A stretch of DNA of 56,893 bases from Bryobacterales bacterium (GCA_022826925.1 JAJDTX010000122.1:1-56893); one strand, 5' to 3'. Shown: positions 34,908-43,510, counted from the stretch's first letter. Made by a program: numbers and translations. Notes: a model not told the origin generated them from the letters alone.

Positions 34908-35603
34908 ATGGGAGAAAATCGATACGGCCTAACGGTGCCCGAATCCGTTTCGAATCATGATCTGAAGAAGATCGCTTGGGAATTTGCCCGGAACAAAGGA
35001 AATCTTGTCAAGCTCCCAAAGATCCTAGGTCTATCCGACGAGCGCTGGAATGAGTTTCTTGACTGGCTCAAGGACCGAAGTGCGCCCAGACAGCCCGACC
35101 CGCGCTACCCGATCCTGATTCCCGAAACAAGCCCGACTTCTTATATCTCCTTCGAGCGCGCCCTCAATCTCCGAGTTCAGAACGAATGGACGGGCGACTG
35201 GCACTTTCGGGTGAGCTTTTTCGGTTACCCCGAACGCTCTTTCGCTCCGCTGGCAGGCCCCAACGGCTTGGTAGACACCACACGCAGTCTGGGCTCGCGC
35301 GGGGTACGCGATATGGGCCGTCTGATCGACGACTACGGAATCAAGCCGTATGACGGCCCGGTTTGGGTGGCCAATCACTACCGGGCGATTGCTGACATCG
35401 CGTTCGACAGGATTGCGAACTGGCACTGGGAGGCTGCGACGTTCCCGGCCCACCAGATCGCCCAATGGCTGTGGTCGGAAGAGGATTTCGACATTCTGGT
35501 CGACGACTATCTGAAGCCAATGCGCGAACAAATCCGGGGACCTCGCAGGGAGGCATACGACGAATGGCTACCGACAGTCGTGTACGGCGCGGATTACGAC
35601 TGA
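34908..35603 (+). CDS. Protein X, putative antitoxin or partner of the nucleotidyltransferase
   Basis: 231 residues from ATG 34908, with a TATACT hexamer 21-26 bases upstream and a GGGCAGG-type ribosome site. I do not recognise the family. The first 55 residues (NHDLKKIAWEFARNKGNLVK, then LPKILGLSDERWNEFLDWLKD) are helical and could be a DNA- or protein-binding domain. The middle is strand-rich (DWHFRVSFFGYPERSF), and the end is acidic and helical (WSEEDFDILVDDYLKPM). It overlaps the nucleotidyltransferase by 40 bases, as antitoxins of AbiE-type systems commonly precede their toxins. Decayed pieces of X occur on both sides, each again next to nucleotidyltransferase remnants. The antitoxin role is inferred from order only. 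Confidence 0.75.
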   Translation: MGENRYGLTVPESVSNHDLKKIAWEFARNKGNLVKLPKILGLSDERWNEFLDWLKDRSAPRQPDPRYPILIPETSPTSYISFERALNLRVQNEWTGDWHFRVSFFGYPERSFAPLAGPNGLVDTTRSLGSRGVRDMGRLIDDYGIKPYDGPVWVANHYRAIADIAFDRIANWHWEAATFPAHQIAQWLWSEEDFDILVDDYLKPMREQIRGPRREAYDEWLPTVVYGADYD

Positions 35604-36463
35604 AGCCACACGAAGAGCTTCACGAGCAGTTGATGTGGGCCGTCCTAGAACGAGTCCGGGACCTAGACTTGGTCCTGAAGGGAGGCACGGCGCTCGCTTT
35701 CACACGCGGCCTCAACCGCCATTCGACGGATCTGGACTTCGATACGGGCCGACCTGTTGAACTAAGGGACCGGATCGATAGTGCCGCGAGAGCTCTGGGG
35801 GTCAACCTCGAACCGGCACGGCGACAGGATTGGCGTGATCATCAGCGCTTTCTTGCACGCTACCCGACGCCCCGTCGAGGCGAGGATGAGTTCTTTAAGG
35901 TCAACGTCCGATACGCGAACCCCCTGAGAGCCGAAGACATCGAAGTCATCGACGGGATCCGATCGTATAAGGTGCCCGTCCTCTTCGATCAAAAGCTGGC
36001 TGCCGCCGCGAGCAGGATCGAAGCCCGCGATCTATTCGATCTCGCGTTTGTCATGCAGCAGTACGGCGACTGTCTGCGGGATGATCAGATTCGAAAGGCA
36101 GACACCTTCACTGAGGATCTGGACCGGCTAGAACGGCGATACAAGAAGAGGTTCGAGCGGGATGGAGTCTTGAGGGATATTTCAGACGTTGAAGACACCG
36201 TGCTCCGGTTTCGCTTTGCGACTACAGACCAGCGAGATCTGAGGTGGCCACAAGTCCAGGAGCAAGGTCTCCCGATTCCCTGGGCAGTCCTCAACACGGT
36301 CTATGAGATCCGGAGTCGACTGCGGATGGCATCAGGAACCGGAGCCGAGCAGCAGGATCCCAGCCAGGGTGTCGACCAGTACTCGCTTCGTTCGCTGCAG
36401 GATGTAGACCGCGAACGAGCTCGTACGAGGGACGTGGACCTCGACTGGTCGATTTCTCGGTGA
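35564..36463 (+). CDS. AbiEii/AbiGii-type nucleotidyltransferase (putative toxin)
   Basis: About 299 residues. The nucleotidyltransferase fingerprint is KGGTAL at 39-44 followed by RHSTDLDFD with acidic residues 56, 58 and 60. This is the pattern of the AbiEii/MenT family, whose members transfer nucleotides to tRNA or other targets and arrest growth. A later conserved Lys is in SYKVPVLFDQKLAAAASR, with IEARDLFDLAFV matching the family motif K-x-RDxFDL. ATG 35564 has AGGGAGG upstream and lies inside gene X, giving a 40-bp overlap and likely translational coupling. The C-terminal end (about 240-299) is unlike family members I know. Toxin activity is inferred. Confidence 0.85.
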   Translation: MATDSRVRRGLRLKPHEELHEQLMWAVLERVRDLDLVLKGGTALAFTRGLNRHSTDLDFDTGRPVELRDRIDSAARALGVNLEPARRQDWRDHQRFLARYPTPRRGEDEFFKVNVRYANPLRAEDIEVIDGIRSYKVPVLFDQKLAAAASRIEARDLFDLAFVMQQYGDCLRDDQIRKADTFTEDLDRLERRYKKRFERDGVLRDISDVEDTVLRFRFATTDQRDLRWPQVQEQGLPIPWAVLNTVYEIRSRLRMASGTGAEQQDPSQGVDQYSLRSLQDVDRERARTRDVDLDWSISR

Positions 36464-36589
36464 CATTCCGCTCGTTGGGCGGTCATCGTGTGAGGTGGTC
36501 GCCGATAGTAGTTTCCTCCGCCGTGCCATATCTTGGCCTCTGCCAGTTGCTAAACTTCGGTTTCCGGCTTCAGCCGCTCAGACCGGCAG

Positions 36590-36684
36590 TCTTCCACTTC
36601 GACACCTTGTTCAACCACTACGATGTGCTGACGCTCGGCTTGCATGTTGGCGTTGCCCGTTTCAAGGTGGTAGCCAGCCGTTGA
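36590..36684 (+). pseudogene. 3' remnant of the ImmA/IrrE gene (copy B)
   Basis: Reads LFNHYDVLTLGLHVGVARFK and ends with VVASR plus TGA, against FFNHYDALTLGVHVGFARFK in the intact gene at 34290-34378. The stop and the bases after it (TTGACCGC) are also conserved. Upstream similarity ends near 36590. This is the C-terminus only; the protease domain is missing. Confidence 0.85.
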
Positions 36685-36691
36685 CCGCGGC

Positions 36692-36898
36692 CTTTCCAAC
36701 GAGCGCTGGACAGAGTTTCTGGAGCCGCTCAAGGACCAAAGCGCGCACAGGTAGCTCGATCCGTGCTACCCAATCGTGATTCACGAGACCAGCCCGACTT
36801 CATTCACCTCCTATAGGCGTGCCCTCAACCTCCATTTCCCAGGCGAATTGACTGGAGATTGGCATTTTGACGTGAGCTTCTCCGGCTATCCCGAGCGG
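36692..36898 (+). pseudogene. Internal remnant of gene X (copy B)
   Basis: Starts about eight bases after the ImmA remnant. It reads LSNERWTEFLEPLKDQSAHR, a TAG, then PIVIHETSPTSFTSYRRALN and GDWHFDVSFSGYPER. These match residues about 42-109 of intact X. Both ends of the gene are missing. The right end is joined directly to a nucleotidyltransferase remnant. Confidence 0.85.
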
Positions 36899-36929
36899 TT
36901 GATGTGGGCCGCCTTAGAATGAGTCCGTG
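36899..36929 (+). pseudogene. Short nucleotidyltransferase remnant (copy B)
   Basis: LMWAALE followed by a stop matches LMWAVLE near residue 24 of the intact enzyme, and the DNA similarity continues through GAGTCCG to the first bases of the Sel1-repeat gene. It is in the same reading frame as the X remnant, so one deletion joined the two. Confidence 0.7.
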
Positions 36930-36932
36930 ACA

Positions 36933-38345
36933 ATGATGAATCGGAGACTGTTGGGATTTGCCCTCCTTGTGCTAGCGCTAATGATGCCGACCACTCCGGC
37001 GGTCGCGCAGAATCCGGAACAGATCAAGCGATCACGAACTGTCATCACCGCAGATACACGGAACGTTCGAACCTCTTTAGATGCCCAAGCCTTGGAGTCG
37101 ATTCGCGAGGCCGCTGAGAACGGTGACGTTGGGGCCCAACTAACCCTCGGCATCGCTTACCAGGAAGGCCGGATCCTGCCGAAGGATTACTCCCAAGCCG
37201 CTCTTTGGTACCGCAAGGCGGCTGAACAAGGTGATGCAGGGGGACAACGGCTGCTCGGCGCCGCATACGACAGCGGCTTGGGTGTGCCCGAAGACCACGC
37301 GGAAGCAGCGCAATGGTATCGCAGGGCCGCTGATCAGGGCCAAGCATCAGCCCAATTGTCCATTGGGTCGATGTACCAGCGGGGCCGCGGCGTCCCTCAG
37401 AACGATGCAGAGGCTGCGGAGTGGTTTCGCAAGTCTGCCATGCAGGGGAACCGTGGAGGCCAAATCGCTCTTGGCGCGATGTACAAGAGTGGTCAGGGTG
37501 TGACGGAGGATCACGTTCGCGCCTTCGCTTGGTATGACCTTGCCTCCAAGCAGGGCAGCGCGGCGGCCGCTAGGTTCAAAGACGAGCTCCGGGCCCTCAT
37601 GACCGCCGAGCAGATTGCCGAGGCGCACAAGCTCAACACCGAGCTACAGCTAACAGTGCCGACCAGTACGGCGGTCGCGCAGAATCCGGAACACATCAAG
37701 CGATCAAGAACTGTGATCAGCGTAGGTACGCGTACCGTTCGAACCTCCTTAGATGCCCAAGCCTTGGAGTCGATTCGCGAGTCCGCCGAGAACGGTGACG
37801 CTAGGGCCCAACGAATCCTCGGTATCGCTTACCAAGAAGGCCGGCTCCTACCGAAGGACGATGCCGAGGCCGCTCTCTGGTACCGCAAAGCCGCTGAACA
37901 AGGTGACCCGCTAGGACAACGGCTGCTCGGTGCCGCATACGACCGAGGCTTGGGTGTGCCCGAAGACCACGTGGAAGCAGCGCAATGGTATCTCAGGGCC
38001 GCTGATCAGGGGCAAGCATGGGCCCAATTGATCATTGGGGCGATGTACCAGCGGGGCCGTGGCGTCCCTCAGAGTGATGCACAGGCCGCGGAGTGGTTTC
38101 GCAAATCTGCCATTCAGGGGAACCGTGGAGGCCAAAACGCTCTTGGCGCGATGTACGAGAGTGGTCGGGGTGTGGCGGAGGACCACGTTCGCGCCTTCGC
38201 TTGGTATGACCTTGCCTCCAAGCAGGACAGCGCGGCGGCCACTAGGTTCAAAGACAAGCTCCGGGCGCTCATGACCGCCGAGCAGATTGCCGAGGCGCAC
38301 GAGCTCAGCGCCGAGCTAGAGGAGCGGGTCAGTCAGGGCAAGTGA
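36933..38345 (+). CDS. Secreted Sel1-repeat protein, internally duplicated
   Basis: About 470 residues. A signal peptide (MNRRLLGFALLVLALMMPTTPAVAQ) precedes eight Sel1-like repeats of 36 residues, each of the kind GAQLTLGIAYQEGRILPKDY..AALWYRKAA. The protein is two near-identical halves of 224 residues, from a 672-bp tandem duplication (36984-37655 and 37656-38327). The second half keeps a copy of the signal cleavage region (VPTSTAVAQNPE) in the middle of the protein. Sel1 proteins are scaffolds for protein contacts in envelope or host-interaction pathways; the partner here is unknown. The start is ATG 36933 or 36936, with GTG 36927 an alternative. The 5' end adjoins decayed nucleotidyltransferase DNA. 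Confidence 0.85.
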   Translation: MMNRRLLGFALLVLALMMPTTPAVAQNPEQIKRSRTVITADTRNVRTSLDAQALESIREAAENGDVGAQLTLGIAYQEGRILPKDYSQAALWYRKAAEQGDAGGQRLLGAAYDSGLGVPEDHAEAAQWYRRAADQGQASAQLSIGSMYQRGRGVPQNDAEAAEWFRKSAMQGNRGGQIALGAMYKSGQGVTEDHVRAFAWYDLASKQGSAAAARFKDELRALMTAEQIAEAHKLNTELQLTVPTSTAVAQNPEHIKRSRTVISVGTRTVRTSLDAQALESIRESAENGDARAQRILGIAYQEGRLLPKDDAEAALWYRKAAEQGDPLGQRLLGAAYDRGLGVPEDHVEAAQWYLRAADQGQAWAQLIIGAMYQRGRGVPQSDAQAAEWFRKSAIQGNRGGQNALGAMYESGRGVAEDHVRAFAWYDLASKQDSAAATRFKDKLRALMTAEQIAEAHELSAELEERVSQGK

Positions 38346-38562
38346 ACGCCGCAAGGTCCCGAGGGCTGAGGAGGACAGATTCAAAGAGGGATTCGACCTT
38401 CATTCGCAGAAGAGGTTTCCGACAGTTCGCGGGGCCGTGATCGACTCGCTTCTGGATTGAGACGCCGAAAACGACGGCTGCTCTGCTCCTCCAGCACGCA
38501 GTGCCCGTCCGACGCAACGCTCGCGAACACGCTCCAGCCTAGCCACGGGGGTACTATCACCG

Positions 38563-38802
38563 ATGCCTGAATACCGTTGCCGAGCCTGTGGGGCGCAGCT
38601 CCTTGTCCGTGTTCCGTTCAAGGGCCGCCTTGTCTGGACGATCTCCGAAAGCGACCCCGACTTCAGCTCGACGTTTCCCGAGCCGCGGGGCGAGTACGGC
38701 CCGGCCAAGCTGGTGTGCTCGGCCGACCCTTTGCACGACACCGGCTTCCACCTCGTCGATGGCAGCGTGGAGCGGAACCTGGCCTCCAAGGCTTGGGACT
38801 GA
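38563..38802 (+). CDS. Small Cys-containing protein, zinc-ribbon-like
   Basis: 79 residues from ATG 38563. Cys6 and Cys9 form a C-x2-C knuckle (YRCRACG), with Cys52, His58 and His62 the only other likely ligands (LVCSADPLHDTGFH). The zinc site would be C2-C-H rather than a full four-cysteine ribbon. Third-position G/C bias supports it, but similar short frames are common by chance. Function is unknown. It ends ten bases before the convergent cstA-like stop. Confidence 0.5.
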   Translation: MPEYRCRACGAQLLVRVPFKGRLVWTISESDPDFSSTFPEPRGEYGPAKLVCSADPLHDTGFHLVDGSVERNLASKAWD

Positions 38803-38812
38803 AGCTGCCTCG

Positions 38813-40486
38813 TCAGTCGCCAGCGGCCATGCCCCCGATGGTGGCCGAGTCCCTGCGGAAGCGCAGGACGGCCTCGACCAGCAACCACGCGCTCAGCACG
38901 AAGATCGAGGCAGCCACGCCCCACAGCAAGAGCTGCTGGTTGGCCCAGTACTTGCGAATGTCGATCACCATGGCAATGATGGTCACCGTCAGCATGAACG
39001 CCATCGGAGCGAGCGTGTAAACGTAATTGCGCCCCTTCTGGCGCAAGTAGATCGTCACCGCCAGCAGGGTCAGCGCCCCCAGCACCTGGTTGGTGCTGCC
39101 GAACAAGCTCCACAGCGCCAGCCCGACAGGCTGCCCCTCCACTTCGTAAAAGGCAAAGAATCCGATCAAGACCACCGCGAGAGTAGACGCGACGAAGCGC
39201 TGGCCCAACGCGGGCACCTTGACCGCCTGCGCGATCTCCTCGATGTTGTAGCGCAGCAGGCGCGTGCCAGAGTCGAGCGAGGTCAGCGCGAACGAGACCG
39301 CCACCAAGGCGATGAAGGCTTGGGCCAGTTCGAGCGGAATCCCGAGAGAGCTCAAGAACATGGCCGTGCCGTCGATGAACGCCTTCATCTTCTCGGCCAA
39401 TCCGCTGGCCGTGCTCCAGCTCGAGTAGTGCTCGGCCCAGCTCTCCGCAGAGCGGAAGCCCGCCGTGCAGGCGAGCACGGCCAGCAGCCCGAGCAGCGAT
39501 TCTCCCACCATGCCGCCGTACCCGATCGGCAGGGCATCGGTCTCCTTGTCAATCTGCTTGGAGGTCGTCCCTGAGGACACCAAGCCGTGGAAGCCGGAGA
39601 TGGCGCCGCAAGCGATCACGATGAACACGAACGGAAAGATTGGCGGAGCGTCGTTCGGCTGTGTGTCCAGGACAGGCGCCGCGAATTCCGGCCGCAGCAC
39701 GAACAGCCCTACATACGACGCGCCCAGGCCGAGGTACAGCAGCCACGAGTTGAGGTAGTCGCGCGGCTGCAGCAGTGACCACACCGGCAGAGTGGATGCC
39801 GCGAACGCGTACACGAGCAGGATCAGGATCCAGATCTCGCTACTGAGGTCCGGCCGACCGATAGCAAGGCCCACCCCAATCGACACCAACATCAGCAGGA
39901 AGCCGATCACGGTCAGGCGCACGACCGACACCCCGCGCTTGTACACCAGCCAGCCGATCACCATCGCAATGGCGATCAGGGTGAAGGTCGGGAAGACGGA
40001 CTCGGGATAGAACTCCGCCGTGAACAGGCCCGAGACCGTGCGGACGAACACGCCCATGACCAAGCAGATCAAGAACAGAATGATCAGCAAGAAGATCCCC
40101 TTGGCGCGGCGTCCGATCAGGTCCTCGGCCACCTTGCCGATACTCATCCCGCGGTGGCGCATCGAAACGACCAGCGCCCCGAAGTCATGCACGGCGCCGA
40201 TGAAGAGCGTGCCCAGGACAACCCAGAGCATGCCGGGCAGCCAGCCCCAGATCACGGCGATGGCCGGGCCGAGCATGGGCGCCAAGCCGGCGATCGAGGC
40301 ATAGTGGTGGCCGAACAGCACCATGCGACGGCAGGGCACGTAGTCAACGCCATCCTTCATCGAGTGCGCCGGCGTGGCGGCGCTGGGGTCGAGCTGGAAG
40401 ATGCGCGAGCCCAAGTGGCGAGCGTAGAAGCGGTAGACCACCGCGTAGACAATGAAGCAGCAGATGGCCGCAAGTGCAGGTTGCAT
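38813..40486 (-). CDS. CstA-family carbon starvation transporter
   Basis: About 557 residues with many membrane helices. CstA-family signatures include the N-terminal VPCRRMVLFGHHYASIAG, the GAVHDFGALVVSMRHRG region and CGAISGFHGLVSSGTTSKQI. Members import peptides or pyruvate by proton symport and are induced on carbon limitation. The length is shorter than E. coli CstA (about 700), like many bacterial CstA-type proteins. ATG 40486 follows AGGGGA. No two-component sensor pair of the Bts type is present nearby. Confidence 0.9.
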   Translation of the reverse strand: MQPALAAICCFIVYAVVYRFYARHLGSRIFQLDPSAATPAHSMKDGVDYVPCRRMVLFGHHYASIAGLAPMLGPAIAVIWGWLPGMLWVVLGTLFIGAVHDFGALVVSMRHRGMSIGKVAEDLIGRRAKGIFLLIILFLICLVMGVFVRTVSGLFTAEFYPESVFPTFTLIAIAMVIGWLVYKRGVSVVRLTVIGFLLMLVSIGVGLAIGRPDLSSEIWILILLVYAFAASTLPVWSLLQPRDYLNSWLLYLGLGASYVGLFVLRPEFAAPVLDTQPNDAPPIFPFVFIVIACGAISGFHGLVSSGTTSKQIDKETDALPIGYGGMVGESLLGLLAVLACTAGFRSAESWAEHYSSWSTASGLAEKMKAFIDGTAMFLSSLGIPLELAQAFIALVAVSFALTSLDSGTRLLRYNIEEIAQAVKVPALGQRFVASTLAVVLIGFFAFYEVEGQPVGLALWSLFGSTNQVLGALTLLAVTIYLRQKGRNYVYTLAPMAFMLTVTIIAMVIDIRKYWANQQLLLWGVAASIFVLSAWLLVEAVLRFRRDSATIGGMAAGD

Positions 40487-40679
40487 GGAATCCCCTGTTG
40501 CCTGACGAGGCTCAGAGTATGATACCGCCACCGGGCAAGCAGCGCGGGAGCGGGATCGCAGATGGCGCTGCGGCTAGCGGACGGCAAGACAGGCGCGACT
40601 GAACGGGATGGCGTCCAGGTGCGTCTGATAGATAGAGATGGCCCAGCAAGACCCTAGAATGGAGGCAGGAGGGCGAGGC

Positions 40680-41144
40680 ATGGACCGGCAGCGCCGAAAT
40701 CGCGGATTTTCTCTGATCGAGCTCCTCATCGTGATCGCGATCATCCTGATTATCAGCGCCATCGCGATCCCGCGCATCACCAGCACCAAGCGCATGGCGA
40801 ATGAACTTGCGGCAATCCGTTCGTGCCAGGCCATCAACACGGCCCAGATCCAGTACTTTGCTCAGTACGGCCGCTATGCCGCGTCGCTAATCGAACTCGG
40901 CCCCGTGCCAGGAGGGGGGCAGCCGTCGCCGGACGCGGCCAACCTGATGGACGAGAACCTCGTCGACGGCCTTCACCTCGGGTACGCCTTCTCGATGATC
41001 GGAACGCCCGCCGGCTACTCGCTCAACGCGGATCCGCAGTCGCCGGATTCGGGCAGCCGCACCTTCTATACCGATCACAGCACGACCGTCCGCTATCGCT
41101 TCGGCGCCGAGCCGGCGACCGAGAACGATCCTCCGATCGAGTGA
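40680..41144 (+). CDS. Type IV pilin-like prepilin protein
   Basis: 154 residues with a class III signal: basic leader of nine residues, then cleavage Gly9/Phe10 and GFSLIELLIVIAIILI with the conserved Glu at mature position 5. The rest is a short globular domain with GSRTFYTDHSTTVRYRFG near the C-terminus. It could be a major pilin or a pseudopilin of a secretion system; no assembly genes are nearby. ATG 40680 follows a GGAGG-rich purine run. The downstream UDP-sugar genes could supply glycans for it, which is inference. Confidence 0.85.
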   Translation: MDRQRRNRGFSLIELLIVIAIILIISAIAIPRITSTKRMANELAAIRSCQAINTAQIQYFAQYGRYAASLIELGPVPGGGQPSPDAANLMDENLVDGLHLGYAFSMIGTPAGYSLNADPQSPDSGSRTFYTDHSTTVRYRFGAEPATENDPPIE

Positions 41145-41219
41145 CCGCGTGCGGCGGCGCGGGTCGCCTACAGTGCACCGAGATCGAGCCAAACGGCGGC
41201 AGACCTGAAGCGCACGGCG

Positions 41220-42518
41220 ATGGCAAGCAGACTGGAGGCCCGACTCGCTGACGGCAGCGCCCGAGCGGGCGTTGTGGGGCTGGGCTATGCCGGCCTGCCG
41301 CTTGCGGTCGAGCTGGCCCGCGCCGGTTTCTCGGTCGTCGGCGTAGACACCGCCTCCGACATCGTCAGCGAGATCAATTGCGGCCGCTGCAGCGTGCCGG
41401 ATGTCGACGCGCGCTTGCTCGCGGAACTGGTGCGAGCGGGCCGCCTGCGAGCCAGTTCGGAGTATTCGGAACTCGCCACCTGCGATGCGGTCTCGATCTG
41501 CGTGCCGACTCCGCTACGCAAGACCAAGGATCCCGACCTTACCCACGTGCTAGAAGCTTCCAACGCTCTGGCAAAGCACCTGCAGCCCGGCATGCTCGTA
41601 GTCTTGGAATCGACGACTTACCCCGGGACCACAGAGGAGGCAGTACTTCCGATCTTGGCGGAGCGCGGTCTGCGCGTGGGAGCGGATTTCTTCCTGTGCT
41701 ACTCCCCCGAGCGCGTGGACCCCGCCAATCCCGAGTACCGCACGAAAGACATCCCCAAGATCATTGGAGGCGTCACGCCCGAGTGCCTGCGGATGGGGCG
41801 GGCCTTCTACGGCAGGGCCATGGACACGGTTGTGCCGGTGTCATCCACCTTGGCCGCCGAGACCGCCAAGCTGCTCGAAAACACGTTTCGCATGGTGAAC
41901 ATCGGCCTAGCCAACGAGACCGCCGTCCTGTGCAGCCGCCTCGGCATCGACGTGTGGGAGGTCATCGAGGCGGCCGCGACCAAGCCGTTCGGGTTCATGC
42001 CCTTCTATCCCGGGCCGGGCCTGGGCGGGCACTGCGTCCCGGTCGACCCGCACTTGCTGTCTTGGAAATCCAGACAGGCCGGATACGAACCGCGGCTGAT
42101 CCGGCTGGCATCGGAAATCAACGGCGAAATGCCGCGCCACGTCGTGGACCGGGTCCAGTCGGCGCTCAACGACGCAGGCAAGCCGGTCCGGGGCAGTCGG
42201 ATCCACTTGGTGGGAGTGGCCTACAAGCGCAACGTCGGCGACACCCGCGAATCCCCCGCCCTCGACATCGCGGCCTTGCTGTCGGGCATGGGCGCCGGCA
42301 TTACATTCAGCGACCCCCATGTCGCCGAGTTGCGCGTTGGCTCGCTGGCTCTCGACCGCAGCGACTTGATCCGCTCCGCCAGCGAGGCTGACATCGCGGT
42401 CATCCTAGCGGATCACGACGGCGTGGAATACCATCGCCTGTTGGAGGTAGCGCCGCTGATCCTGGATACTCGCAATGCGCTCAGCGGCACTTCGGCCCCA
42501 CACCTGCTGCGGCTCTGA
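41220..42518 (+). CDS. Nucleotide-sugar dehydrogenase (UDP-N-acetylglucosamine 6-dehydrogenase type)
   Basis: 432 residues. It oxidises C6 of a UDP-sugar to the acid with two NAD. The Rossmann motif is GVVGLGYAGLP, the conserved loop is ICVPTPLRKTKDPDL, and the catalytic Cys272 is in GPGLGGHCVPVDP. The CVPTPL...DPDL pattern favours the WbpA/WbpO class (UDP-GlcNAc) over UDP-glucose dehydrogenase. It starts at ATG 41220 and is followed 17 bp later by an epimerase, so the pair likely makes a uronic-acid or aminouronate precursor for a surface polysaccharide. Confidence 0.88.
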   Translation: MASRLEARLADGSARAGVVGLGYAGLPLAVELARAGFSVVGVDTASDIVSEINCGRCSVPDVDARLLAELVRAGRLRASSEYSELATCDAVSICVPTPLRKTKDPDLTHVLEASNALAKHLQPGMLVVLESTTYPGTTEEAVLPILAERGLRVGADFFLCYSPERVDPANPEYRTKDIPKIIGGVTPECLRMGRAFYGRAMDTVVPVSSTLAAETAKLLENTFRMVNIGLANETAVLCSRLGIDVWEVIEAAATKPFGFMPFYPGPGLGGHCVPVDPHLLSWKSRQAGYEPRLIRLASEINGEMPRHVVDRVQSALNDAGKPVRGSRIHLVGVAYKRNVGDTRESPALDIAALLSGMGAGITFSDPHVAELRVGSLALDRSDLIRSASEADIAVILADHDGVEYHRLLEVAPLILDTRNALSGTSAPHLLRL

Positions 42519-42535
42519 AGGCAGGGGATCAGCGC

Positions 42536-43510
42536 ATGCCGACATACCTTGTCACCGGCGCGGCGGGCTTCATCGGCCATTGGCTCGCGGCACGGCTGCT
42601 CGACGCTGGCGCACAGGTCGTGGGGCTCGACAGCTTGAACGACGCCTATGACCCCGTCATCAAGCGCTGGCGGCTCGCTCAGCTCGAGTGCCGTGCCGGA
42701 TTCCGCTTCGCTCGGGCGGACATCACTGATCGGAGTTGCCTAGACGCTGAGTTCAAGCGTGCCCGTTTCGCCGCCGTCTTCCATTTGGCCGCGCGCGCCG
42801 GGGCGCCCCAAAGCGTTGCGCGGCCAGGCGCCTACATCAGCGCCAACGCCATCGGTACGCAGCACGTGCTGGACGCATGCAGCGCGCACGGGGTGGAAAA
42901 GCTCGTGCTGGCATCGACTTCGAGCGTCTACGGGGCCAGCGAGCATCTCCCGCTCCACGAACACGGCGACACCGGGCGGCCCCGCTCGCCGTATGCGGCT
43001 TCAAAGCTGGCCGCCGAAGCGCTGGCCCATGCCCACCACCATCTGCACGGCCTTGCCGTGACGGTACTGCGCTACTTCACCGTATACGGTCCGGCCGGGC
43101 GGCCTGACATGAGCCTCTTCCGGTTCGTACGCTGGATTCGCGAGGGCCAGCCCATCACACTGCACGGTGACGGCAGCCAGTCCCGCGATTTCACGTATGT
43201 CGCGGATATCGCGCGCGGCACGGCGGCGGCCGAGGCTGTGACAGGCTTCGAGGTGATCAATCTCGGCTCGAACGTACCTGTAGCGCTCAGCGACGCATTG
43301 CGCCTGATCGAAGAGTGCTTGGGACGGAAGGCCGTCATCCGGCAGGCAGCGGTGCCGCGTGTTGACGTGCCGGCCACGTGGGCCGACATTGGCAAGGCCC
43401 GGCAGTTGCTTGGCTGGCAGCCGGAAACCTCGCTGCAAGCGGGCATTGAAGAGATGGTTTGCTGGTACGAGAACAATCGCGACTGGGCTCGCCGGCTGGC
43501 GCTTCCCTGA
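42536..43510 (+). CDS. NAD-dependent UDP-sugar epimerase
   Basis: 324 residues of the extended short-chain dehydrogenase family. It has GAAGFIG at 8-14 and the catalytic Tyr153-x3-Lys157 (SPYAASK), with the family serine/threonine in ASTSSVYG. The RYFTVYGPAGRPDMSLFRFVR segment is typical of UDP-glucuronate 4-epimerases. With the preceding dehydrogenase it would convert a UDP-aminouronate or UDP-glucuronate. The start is ATG 42536, 17 bp after the dehydrogenase stop. Confidence 0.88.
   Translation: MPTYLVTGAAGFIGHWLAARLLDAGAQVVGLDSLNDAYDPVIKRWRLAQLECRAGFRFARADITDRSCLDAEFKRARFAAVFHLAARAGAPQSVARPGAYISANAIGTQHVLDACSAHGVEKLVLASTSSVYGASEHLPLHEHGDTGRPRSPYAASKLAAEALAHAHHHLHGLAVTVLRYFTVYGPAGRPDMSLFRFVRWIREGQPITLHGDGSQSRDFTYVADIARGTAAAEAVTGFEVINLGSNVPVALSDALRLIEECLGRKAVIRQAAVPRVDVPATWADIGKARQLLGWQPETSLQAGIEEMVCWYENNRDWARRLALP

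Noticed and set aside
36460..36684. A 74-codon gene after the nucleotidyltransferase
   Set aside because: Its C-terminus is a remnant of the ImmA gene and its N-terminus is unrelated DNA, so it is a relic rather than a gene.
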